A stretch of DNA of 64,000 bases from Chenggangzhangella methanolivorans (GTDB taxonomy: Bacteria; Pseudomonadota; Alphaproteobacteria; Rhizobiales; Methylopilaceae): contig NZ_CP081869.1 in NCBI RefSeq assembly GCF_019797865.1, positions 1,302,001 through 1,366,000 on the forward strand, read 5' to 3'. The position numbers and the translations under genes are program-made. Below, one piece after another: positions 18,256 through 26,274 of this stretch; the stretch's first letter is position 1; each line of letters begins with the position of its first letter. A model generated the notes under the pieces. It was not told where the DNA came from and searched no databases. It saw only the letters and a list, made by a program, of their open reading frames with translations.

Positions 18256-20700
18256 ATGTCCGCACGCTCGAGGTCGAGGACGGCGCCGCCGGCTTTCGCG
18301 GCGGCGGCCGCGGGCGTGGCGCTCGCCAGCAGCCCGGCGCAGGCCGCGGCGCTCGGCGCCTCGGAAGCCGCGGCGCTGTCGCTGTTCCTCGGCGCGATCT
18401 TCGTCGCCGTCACGGCGTCCGTGCTCCTGCTGCGAGCCCGCCACCGCCTCGCGACGCTCTCCGACTCCACCGCGCTCGCCGAGCGAGACCTGCGCTCACG
18501 GCTCGACCGCGCCGAAGCCGAGCTCGCCGCCGACGACCGCGTCACCGTCACCTGGGCCGCGGGCGCGACCGAACCGGTCGTGGTCGGCGACGCCTCTCGC
18601 ATCGCGGGCCTCACCGCCGGCCGCCGGCTCCTCGCCTTCGGCGCATGGCTCGACCCGAAGGTCGCCAACGCCCTCGAAGACCGCATCGCGGCGCTGCGCG
18701 AGCGCGGCGAACCCTTTAGGCTGATGCTTCCGACCGTCGAGGGCGGCCATCTTGAGGCCGATGGACGGCCGATCGGCGCGGCCGTCACGCTGCGCCTGCG
18801 CGACGTCACGGGCGAGCGCCTCGCGCGGGCCGAGATCGAGGCCGACAACGCGGAGCTGCGCGGCGCGCTCGCCCGCCTCACCGCATTGGTGGAAGCGCTG
18901 ATCCAGCCCGTGTGGCTGCGCGACGATCGCGGCCGGCTGGTCTACGCCAACGAGGCCTACGCCCGCGCGGTGGAGGCCAAGGACGGGGTCGCGGCGACCG
19001 ACGCCCAGGCGGAGTTCCTCGATCAGGCCGACCGCGCCGCCGCGCGACGGACAGTCGAGGCCGGCCATGTGTTCCGCAAGCGCGCGCCCGCGGTCTTCGC
19101 CGGCCAGCGCCGCATCTTCGACGTCGTCGAGGCCCCTTCGGAGGGCGGCTCGGCCGCCATCGCGGTCGACGTGTCGGAGCTCGAGGACGTGCGAGCGGAC
19201 CTGTCGCGCCAGATGGACGCGCACCGCCGCACGCTCGACGAGCTCACCACCGCGGTCGCGATCTTCCGGGCGAACGGCGCGCTCGCCTTCCACAATCAGG
19301 CCTTCGCGCAGCTCTGGGCGCTCGATCCTGCTTTTCTCGAAAGCGGCCCGTCCGACGCCGCCGTGCTGGATCGCCTGCGCGCCGACCGCAAGCTGCCCGA
19401 GGAAGCCGACTTCCGCACCTGGAAGGCGGCCCTCCACCAAGCCTATCAGGCCATCGAGGCGCGGGAGCACTGGTGGCACTTGCCCGACCGCCGCACGATC
19501 CGCGTGGTCGCGGCCCCGAACCCGCAGGGCGGCGTCACCTATCTCTTCGACGACGTCACCGAGCGTCTCGCGCTCGAAAGCCGCTTCAACGCGCTTCTGA
19601 AGGTCCAGAGCGAGACCATCGACCACCTCAAGGAGGCGGTCGCGGTGTTCGGCTCGGACGGACGGCTGCGGCTCCACAACCCCGCCTTCGAGACGCTGTG
19701 GAAGCTGTCTCCAGCGGCGCTGGAAGACCGGCCACACGCCGAGCAGGTGCTGGGCGCCTGCGGCGCACGCCACGCCGATCCCGCCTTGTGGAGCCGGCTC
19801 AAGATGGCGATGACCGCGATGCCGGAGGAGCGCAAGCCCGTCGCCGCGCGCATCGATCTCGACGATGGCGCGATCGTCGACGTGGTCACCCTTCCCCTGC
19901 CGGACGGCGGCACGCTCACCACCTTCACGGACGTCTCGGCTTCGGTGAACGTCGAGCGCGCGCTGCGCGACCGCGCCGAAGCGCTCGAGGCCGCCGACCG
20001 CCTCAAGGACGACTTCGTCAAGAACGTGTCCTACGAGCTGCGCGCGCCGCTCACCAACACGATCGGCTTCGGCCAGCTTCTGGGCGACCCGCGCATGGGC
20101 GAGCTCAACACCAAGCAGAAGGAGTATGTCGACCACATCGTGTCGTCGGCCTCCGCTCTGCTCGCCATCATCAACGACATCCTCGACCTCGCCACCATCG
20201 ACGCCGGCGCGATGGAGCTCGACCGCTCGCCGGTCGATCCGCGCGCCGCGATCGACGCGGCCGTGGAGGGCGTCCGCGACCGCCTCGCGGAAGCCGGCCT
20301 CGGGCTTGAGATCGAGGTCGCGCCGAATGTCGGAACCTTCGAGGGCGACCCAAAGCGCGTGCGCCAGATCCTGTTCAACCTGCTCGCCAACGCCATCGGC
20401 TTCTCCAAGCCCGGCGTCGCGGTGCTTGTGAGCGCCATGCGCGAGAACAACGAAGTCGTGCTGCGCGTCGCCGATCGCGGCGCCGGCATCCCGCCCGAGC
20501 GTCTCGAGCGCGTGTTCGACCGGTTCGAAAGCCAGTCGGCGGGCAGCCATGCCCGCGGCGTCGGCCTCGGGCTCTCGATCGTCCGCTCGCTCGTCGAGCT
20601 TCATGGCGGCACGGTCGCCTTGCAGTCGGCGCCCGGCGAGGGCACCGTCGTAACCTGCCGCTTTCCCGTTGGCGGCGCCGCGATCAAGGCCGTCCGATGA
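18256..20700 (+). CDS. divL: DivL-type PAS pseudo-histidine kinase (Tyr at His position)
   Basis: About 814 aa from the ATG at 18256; the frame is open to 18112, but without a better start. A small membrane segment near residues 37-60 (ALSLFLGAIFVAVTASVLLL) is followed by several PAS-like modules (residues about 200-560), a dimerisation helix and an ATPase domain (NLLANAI, DRGAGIPPERLE, GVGLGLSIVRSL). The H-box reads FVKNVSYELRAPLTN: Tyr593 (codon 20032-20034) replaces the usual His. This is the hallmark of DivL, which in Caulobacter acts through CckA and DivK to control CtrA and cell polarity. The gene next to it, tsaE/amgK, is its neighbour in related genomes as well. Confidence 0.88.
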   Translation: MSARSRSRTAPPAFAAAAAGVALASSPAQAAALGASEAAALSLFLGAIFVAVTASVLLLRARHRLATLSDSTALAERDLRSRLDRAEAELAADDRVTVTWAAGATEPVVVGDASRIAGLTAGRRLLAFGAWLDPKVANALEDRIAALRERGEPFRLMLPTVEGGHLEADGRPIGAAVTLRLRDVTGERLARAEIEADNAELRGALARLTALVEALIQPVWLRDDRGRLVYANEAYARAVEAKDGVAATDAQAEFLDQADRAAARRTVEAGHVFRKRAPAVFAGQRRIFDVVEAPSEGGSAAIAVDVSELEDVRADLSRQMDAHRRTLDELTTAVAIFRANGALAFHNQAFAQLWALDPAFLESGPSDAAVLDRLRADRKLPEEADFRTWKAALHQAYQAIEAREHWWHLPDRRTIRVVAAPNPQGGVTYLFDDVTERLALESRFNALLKVQSETIDHLKEAVAVFGSDGRLRLHNPAFETLWKLSPAALEDRPHAEQVLGACGARHADPALWSRLKMAMTAMPEERKPVAARIDLDDGAIVDVVTLPLPDGGTLTTFTDVSASVNVERALRDRAEALEAADRLKDDFVKNVSYELRAPLTNTIGFGQLLGDPRMGELNTKQKEYVDHIVSSASALLAIINDILDLATIDAGAMELDRSPVDPRAAIDAAVEGVRDRLAEAGLGLEIEVAPNVGTFEGDPKRVRQILFNLLANAIGFSKPGVAVLVSAMRENNEVVLRVADRGAGIPPERLERVFDRFESQSAGSHARGVGLGLSIVRSLVELHGGTVALQSAPGEGTVVTCRFPVGGAAIKAVR

Positions 20701-22271
20701 AGGGTCCCGCCGCCAGAACGCAAGCCGCGACCGCGGCCGCCCGCGCGGCGGAGGCCGCCGCGTCGCCGGAATGGAAGCTGCCGCTTCCCGACGAGGCCGC
20801 GACCCAGGCGCTCGCGGATCTCATCGCGCGCGCGCTCAAGCCCGGGGACCTCGTGACGCTCGGCGGCGAGCTCGGCGTCGGCAAGACCACCTTCGCCCGC
20901 GCGCTCGTGCGCGCCCGCGCCGGCGATCCGGAGCTCGAAGCCCCGAGCCCGACCTTCACGCTGCTCCAGACCTACGACCTGCCGCGCGGCCCGATCGTCC
21001 ACGCCGACCTCTACCGGCTCTCCGGGCCGGACGAGCTGGAGGAACTCGGCTGGGACGAGGCCGGCGACGACGCCATCGTGCTCGTCGAATGGCCGGACCG
21101 GCTCGGGCCCGTGCTGCCGCCCGACCGCCTCCAGATCGAGCTCAGCCTCGCCGACCAGCCGACCGCGCGCACCGCGGCCATCACCGGCCACGGGCGTTTC
21201 GTCGAGCGGCTGAAGCGCCTGCGCGACGGCCAGCGTTTCCTCGACAGGGCCGGCTGGGGCGCGGCGCGGCGCGACCACATCCAGGGCGACGCCTCGACGC
21301 GCCTCTATGAGCGCCTGACGCTCGGCGACCGCTCCGCGATCCTGATGGACGCGCCCGCCAGGGCGCCGGGCGTCGCGATCCGCGACGGCAGGAGCTATTC
21401 GGAGCTCGCCAAGCTCGCGCTCGACTCAAAACCCTTCGTCGCCATCGCCGACGGCCTGCGCGCGCTCGGCTACGGCGCGCCGGAGATCTACGCCGCGGAC
21501 CTCACGACCGGCTTCCTGCTGGTCGAGGACGTCGGCGTCGAGCCGGTGGTCGCTCTCGGTTCGCCGATCGCGAGCCGCTACGAGGCGGCGACCGACCTGC
21601 TCGCCGATCTCCACGCCAAGGCCGTTCCCGCCGAGACCCCCGTGGGCGGCGAGCTCTACCGCCTGCCGGACTACGACGCGCCAGCCTTCCTGATCGAATG
21701 CGAGCTGCTCTGCGACTGGTATCTGCCGCGCATGACCGGCGTCTCGCCGGATCCGGAAGCGCGCGAAGCGTTCCGCGGACTGTGGCGGCAGGCGCTGGAG
21801 CCCGTGCTCGCCATGGGCCGCACCTGGGTGCTGCGCGACTACCATTCGCCGAACCTCACCTGGCGCGACGACCGCGAGGGCATCCTCCGCCTCGGCGTCA
21901 TCGACTTCCAGGACGCCTGCATGGGCCCGCCCGCCTATGACGTCGTCTCGCTGCTCCAAGATGCGCGCGTCGACCTTCCCGATGAGCTCGAGATGCAGCT
22001 CGCCGCCCGCTATCTCGCGGCGCGCCGCAAAGCCGACCCGAGCTTCGAGCCGCGCGACTTCGCCCGCGCCTATGCGACGCTCGGGGCCCAGCGCGCGACC
22101 AAGATCCTCGGCATCTTCGTCCGTCTGGCCGAACGCGACGGAAAGCCCGGCTATCTGCGCCACCTGCCGCGCCTGCGCCGCGCGCTCGACGCCAACCTCG
22201 CGCATCCCGACCTCGCCCCGCTCGCGGCCTGGTACGCCGAGCGCATGCCGCCTGCGGATCAACCGGCGTGA
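20697..22271 (+). CDS. TsaE-AmgK fusion: t6A ATPase plus amino-sugar kinase
   Basis: 524 aa, overlapping divL by four bases (ATGA). Residues about 20-165 are TsaE, the ATPase of the tRNA t6A37 threonylcarbamoyl complex: P-loop GGELGVGKTTFARALV, SPTFTLLQTYDLP, HADLYRL and LVEWPDRLG. Residues about 185-515 are an aminoglycoside-phosphotransferase fold, AmgK-like: GDASTRLYERL, catalytic WVLRDYHSPNLTW and metal-binding VIDFQDACMGPPAYDVVSLL. AmgK phosphorylates N-acetylmuramic acid/GlcNAc at C1 in peptidoglycan recycling. The MurU gene follows with a four-base overlap, which supports this. The fusion is known in alphaproteobacteria; the two activities act in unrelated pathways. Confidence 0.92.
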   Translation: MKGPAARTQAATAAARAAEAAASPEWKLPLPDEAATQALADLIARALKPGDLVTLGGELGVGKTTFARALVRARAGDPELEAPSPTFTLLQTYDLPRGPIVHADLYRLSGPDELEELGWDEAGDDAIVLVEWPDRLGPVLPPDRLQIELSLADQPTARTAAITGHGRFVERLKRLRDGQRFLDRAGWGAARRDHIQGDASTRLYERLTLGDRSAILMDAPARAPGVAIRDGRSYSELAKLALDSKPFVAIADGLRALGYGAPEIYAADLTTGFLLVEDVGVEPVVALGSPIASRYEAATDLLADLHAKAVPAETPVGGELYRLPDYDAPAFLIECELLCDWYLPRMTGVSPDPEAREAFRGLWRQALEPVLAMGRTWVLRDYHSPNLTWRDDREGILRLGVIDFQDACMGPPAYDVVSLLQDARVDLPDELEMQLAARYLAARRKADPSFEPRDFARAYATLGAQRATKILGIFVRLAERDGKPGYLRHLPRLRRALDANLAHPDLAPLAAWYAERMPPADQPA

Positions 22272-22987
22272 GCGCTCCCACCGACGCCATGGTGCTGGCC
22301 GCGGGCCTCGGCACCCGCATGCGGCCGATCACGGACAGCAAGCCGAAGCCGCTTGTCGAGGTCGGCGGCAAGACGCTCGTCGACCATGTGCTAGACAAGC
22401 TCGCCGAAGGCGGGATCGCCAAGGCCGTCGTGAACGTCCACCACCACGCCGACCAGATGGAGGCCCATCTCGCCGGCCGGACCTCTCCGGCGATCGAGAT
22501 CTCGGACGAGCGCGACAGGCTGCTCGACTCCGGCGGCGGCGTGGTCAAGGCGCTGCCGCGCCTTGCCGGCGACGCGGTCTTCATCCTGAACGCCGACACC
22601 TTCTGGCTCGACGGCGCCAGCCAGAACGTCGAGCGGATGCGGGAAGTCTGGGACCCGGCGCGCATGGACGCCCTCCTCCTCGTCGCGGCGCTAACCGCGA
22701 GCGTCGGTTTCGACGGCGCCGGCGACTTCTTCCTGTCGCAAGACGGGCGGCTGAGGCGCCGGCCCGAGCGCGAGGTCACGCCCTTCGCCTATGCGGGCGT
22801 CGCCATCATGAGCCGCGCGGCCTTCGCCAATGCGCCGGAAGGTCCGTTCTCGTTGAACCGTCTCTGGAACGAGGCGATCGAGGCCGACCGCCTGTTCGGC
22901 CTCAGGCTCGACGGCCTGTGGCTGCATGTCGGCACGCCGCAGGCGATCCTGGAAGCCGAGGAGGCGATCGCGGCGTCGGCGGCTTAA
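22268..22987 (+). CDS. murU: MurNAc-1-phosphate uridylyltransferase
   Basis: 239 aa from a GTG that overlaps the upstream stop by four bases. The nucleotidyltransferase signature is AMVLAAGLGTRMRPITDSKPKPLVEV; metal-binding Asp is in ILNADTFWLDG. The C-terminus WLHVGTPQAILEAEEAI is common to MurU and related sugar-1-phosphate nucleotidyltransferases. With AmgK just upstream it would make UDP-MurNAc from recycled MurNAc, bypassing de novo synthesis and reducing fosfomycin sensitivity in species that have it. Family assignment rests on the amgK linkage; by sequence alone a mannose- or glucose-1-phosphate enzyme is possible. Confidence 0.87.
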   Translation: MSAPTDAMVLAAGLGTRMRPITDSKPKPLVEVGGKTLVDHVLDKLAEGGIAKAVVNVHHHADQMEAHLAGRTSPAIEISDERDRLLDSGGGVVKALPRLAGDAVFILNADTFWLDGASQNVERMREVWDPARMDALLLVAALTASVGFDGAGDFFLSQDGRLRRRPEREVTPFAYAGVAIMSRAAFANAPEGPFSLNRLWNEAIEADRLFGLRLDGLWLHVGTPQAILEAEEAIAASAA

Positions 22988-23000
22988 GCGCGCCGCCTTC

Positions 23001-23119
23001 GTCCCGGCCTTGAGCCGGGACCCAGAACCGAGACGCCTTCCGCTAAAGATCTCCAACTTCGCCGACTTTTCTTCCGGTTTCCGTTAGCGCGTCCGGATTC
23101 CGGCTCGAGCCCGGGACAA
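23001..23119. repeat. Interspersed inverted repeat, family TCCCGG-GAGCC
   Basis: GTCCCGGCCTTGAGCCGGGA (23001-23020) plus CCCAGAACCG faces a reverse copy CCGGCTCGAGCCCGGGACA near 23100-23118. The unit recurs at 36724-36866 and 38728-38843. It lies between murU and addB; no gene is seen in the 170-base gap. Confidence 0.75.
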
Positions 23120-23157
23120 GAGGCCTGCGCCCTCTCAAAACGCCCCGCGCCCGCGCT

Positions 23158-26100
23158 ATGCTGCGCGCCATGCCGGTCGATTCTCCCCGCGCCAACGTCC
23201 TGACGATCGCGCCGGGCGCGGCGTTCCTGCCGACGCTCGTCGCCGGGCTGCTGGACGGCGCGCTCGTGCCGGGCTTCGCGCCGCGCCACCACCCCATCGC
23301 GCTCGCCGACGCCACCGTCTTCCTGCCGACCCGGCGCGCCGCCCGCGCCTTGCGCGACGCGTTTCTCGAGGCGCTCGACGGCCGCGCGACGCTGCTTCCG
23401 CGCATCGCCCCGCTTGGAGACGTCGACGAGGACGCCGACGTGGTCGAGCCGCTCGAGGAGGCGGAGGGAGACCTCCCCTCCGCCGCGCAACCCTTCGCGC
23501 GGCGGCTCGCGCTCGCGCGGCTCGTGAAGGCTTTCGCCGGCGCGCTCGACCGCTCGGTCCTGCGTTTGCGCCCCGAGGACGGGCCGCTGGTGCCCTCGAC
23601 CGCCGCCGACGCCATCCACCTCGCCGGCGACCTCGAAAGCCTGATCGACGCGATCGAGACCGAGGAGGTCGACGCCCGCGCGCTCGACGCCCTGATTCCG
23701 GGTGAGCACGACCAGTACTGGGCCATCACCCAGGCGTTCCTGCGGGTCGCGCTGGCGCGCTGGCCCGAGCACCTCGCCGAGCGCGGAGAACTCGATCCGA
23801 GCGCGCGCCGCCGCCTCCAGATCGAGGCCGCGACCCGTCGCGTGGCAGCCTCCCGCGGACCTGTGATCGCCGCGGGCTCCACCGGCTCCGCGCCCGCGGT
23901 GCGGCGGCTGATGAGGGCGATCTCGACCCACCCCATGGGCGCCGTGGTGCTGCCGGGCCTCGACCGCGACGGGCTCGAAGACGCGGCCTGGCGCGAGCTC
24001 GTTTCCGGGCGCGGGCCGGGCCTCTACGGCCATCCCCAGCGCGGGCTCGCGCAGCTGCTCGAGACGCTAGAGATCCGCCGCGAGGACGTCCGGGAGCTTG
24101 GCGGCGCCGCGGCGGCGCTCGGCCTCAGGGCGCGGCTTGCGGCCGACGCGCTGCGGCCGGCCGAGACGACCGACGCCTGGGCGACGCGGCGCTTCTCGCC
24201 GGCGGATGTCGCGGCGGCGCTCGACGGCGTGTCGATCGTCGAGGCGCCGACGTTCCGCGCGGAGGCCGCCGCGATCGCGGTGGCGCTGCGCGAGGCGGTC
24301 GCGACGCCCGGCAAGACCGCGGCGCTCGTCACGCCGGACCGGGCCCTTGCGGCGCGCGTCGCCGCCGAGCTCGAGCGCTGGAGCGTCCTGGTCGACGACA
24401 GCGCCGGCCGTCCTCTCGCCTCGACGCCCGCCGGCGCGCTGCTGCGGCTTGCGGCCGAGGCCGCGCTCGCGCCGACGCCCGCGGCCCTGCTCGCGCTGCT
24501 GCGCGCGCCGGCCTGCCGCCTCGCCTCCGAGGCGCCGCGGGCCGTCGACGCGCTCGACGTCGCGGTCTTCCGCGCGATGTGGCCGGCGACCGGCCTCAAA
24601 GGACTTCGGGCCGCGCTCGCAGCGCTGTCGTCGCAGCCCGCAGACGCCGCCGACGACGCCCCGCCCCGTCGGCGCGGCGTCGCGCGCCGGTTCGGACCCG
24701 ACGACCTCGCCGCGGCCGCCTCGCTGGTCGAACGCCTTGAAACCGCGCTCGCCCCTCTCGCGGGAGTCGCGGCGGAGGCGGAGGCTCCGCTCGAACGGCT
24801 TGTGGGCGCGCTGTCGGGCGCCTTCGAAGCGCTGGCCGGGACCGAGGGCGAGGATGTCGAGGCCGTCCACGAGACGCTCGACGAGCTGCGCGGCGGCGCG
24901 GCCGAGGCCGACCCGATCGCTCCCCTCGCCTTTCCGGGCGTCCTCGAGGCGCTGCTCGCCGGCCGGGCGCTGCGACCGCCGCGCGACCGCCATCCGCGCC
25001 TGCGGATCCTCGGGCCGCTCGAGGCGCGACTCCTGAGCTTCGACCTCGTGATCCTGGGCGGACTGAACGAAGGCGTCTGGCCGCCCGTGCCGCAGGCCGA
25101 CCCCTGGATCAACCGCCCCCTGCGGGCCGCGCTCGGCCTCGCCCCGCCAGAGCGGCGGATCGGCCTCTCGGCGCACGACTTCTCGCAAGGGCTCGGCGCT
25201 CCGGAAGTCGTGCTGACCCGGGCCGCCAAGGTCGGAGGCGCGCCCACCATCCCGGCGCGCTGGCTGCAGCGGCTGGCGGCCGTCGCCGCGGGTCCGGCGC
25301 ATGAGGCGGCGCTGGCCAGAGGACGCCGCCTGCTCGCATTCGCCGAACGGCTCGACGACGCCGAGCGGGAGCCCGCCCCGCGGCCGCCGGAGCCCCGGCC
25401 GCCGCTCGCGGCCCGGCCGCGCCGCCTGAGCGTCACGGCGGTCGAGACCTGGCTGCGCGACCCCTATTCGATCTACGCCCGCCACATCCTGAGGCTCGAG
25501 GAGCTGCAGCCGGTCGGACCAGAACCCGGTCCCGGCGACCTCGGAAACGTGATCCACAAGGCGCTCGAGACTTTCGTGAAGGAGGCCGTCCCGCTCGACG
25601 ATCCGCAGGCGCTCGACCGGCTGCTCGCCTTCGGCGTCGACGCGTTCGGCGATCTCCTGGAGCGCGACGACGCGCGAACGCTCTGGTGGCCGCGCTTCGT
25701 CGCCGTCGCCGACTGGGCGCTCGGCTTCCACCGCGCCCGAGCGGCCCAGGTCACGGAGGTCTTCGTCGAGCGCGACGGAGCCTACCGCTTCGAGACCGTG
25801 GGCGGGCGGACGTTCGAGCTCACCGCCCGCGCCGACCGCATCGAGGCCTTCGCCGACGGGACGTTTTCGGTGCTCGACTACAAAACCGGCGCTGTCCCGA
25901 CCGCGAAGCAGGCGCTCGCCGGCTTCGCCCCGCAGCTTCCGCTCGAAGGCGCGATCCTGCGCGAGGGCGGCTTTGCGACGGTCACCCACGCCGGAAGTCC
26001 GATCGGCGAACTGAGCCTGATCAAGCTCGCGGGCCGCGATCCCGCGGGCGAAACCGTCGAACTGCGGTCCAAGGAGCTCTCGCCCGACGCCGTCGCGATC

Positions 26101-26274
26101 GAGGCGCTGGCGCGCTTCAAGGCGGTGGTGAACCGCTTCGAGGATCCGCGCGAGCCCTACCGCTCGCTGTCCCACCCCCAGTTCCTGCGGCGTCCGGACG
26201 GGCCTTACGCCCATCTTGCGCGCGTGAAGGAATGGTCGGCGACCGGCGGCGCGGCGGAGGGCGAGGCGGAATGA
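23158..26274 (+). CDS. addB: Double-strand break repair protein AddB (alphaproteobacterial)
   Basis: 1038 aa. The N-terminal 700 residues form an inactivated helicase fold (start TIAPGAAFLPTLVAGLL, VFLPTRRAARALRDAF). The C-terminus is a RecB-family nuclease: LSVTAVETWLRDPYSIYARH, GNVIHKALETF, and the active site VLDYKTGAVPTAKQ with Asp and Lys. AddB pairs with AddA to resect double-strand breaks for RecA. ATG 23158 is used; an ATG four codons later is an alternative, as neither has a strong ribosome site. The stop overlaps the addA ATG by three bases (ATGA), so the pair is coupled. AddB is intact here although addA is not. Confidence 0.93.
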   Translation: MLRAMPVDSPRANVLTIAPGAAFLPTLVAGLLDGALVPGFAPRHHPIALADATVFLPTRRAARALRDAFLEALDGRATLLPRIAPLGDVDEDADVVEPLEEAEGDLPSAAQPFARRLALARLVKAFAGALDRSVLRLRPEDGPLVPSTAADAIHLAGDLESLIDAIETEEVDARALDALIPGEHDQYWAITQAFLRVALARWPEHLAERGELDPSARRRLQIEAATRRVAASRGPVIAAGSTGSAPAVRRLMRAISTHPMGAVVLPGLDRDGLEDAAWRELVSGRGPGLYGHPQRGLAQLLETLEIRREDVRELGGAAAALGLRARLAADALRPAETTDAWATRRFSPADVAAALDGVSIVEAPTFRAEAAAIAVALREAVATPGKTAALVTPDRALAARVAAELERWSVLVDDSAGRPLASTPAGALLRLAAEAALAPTPAALLALLRAPACRLASEAPRAVDALDVAVFRAMWPATGLKGLRAALAALSSQPADAADDAPPRRRGVARRFGPDDLAAAASLVERLETALAPLAGVAAEAEAPLERLVGALSGAFEALAGTEGEDVEAVHETLDELRGGAAEADPIAPLAFPGVLEALLAGRALRPPRDRHPRLRILGPLEARLLSFDLVILGGLNEGVWPPVPQADPWINRPLRAALGLAPPERRIGLSAHDFSQGLGAPEVVLTRAAKVGGAPTIPARWLQRLAAVAAGPAHEAALARGRRLLAFAERLDDAEREPAPRPPEPRPPLAARPRRLSVTAVETWLRDPYSIYARHILRLEELQPVGPEPGPGDLGNVIHKALETFVKEAVPLDDPQALDRLLAFGVDAFGDLLERDDARTLWWPRFVAVADWALGFHRARAAQVTEVFVERDGAYRFETVGGRTFELTARADRIEAFADGTFSVLDYKTGAVPTAKQALAGFAPQLPLEGAILREGGFATVTHAGSPIGELSLIKLAGRDPAGETVELRSKELSPDAVAIEALARFKAVVNRFEDPREPYRSLSHPQFLRRPDGPYAHLARVKEWSATGGAAEGEAE

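Noticed and set aside
18496..20604. 702-codon minus-strand frame opposite divL
   Set aside because: Low-complexity charged translation with no motif, fully covered by the well-supported divL gene.
24067..26214. 715-codon minus-strand frame opposite addB
   Set aside because: Mirror of addB without motifs.
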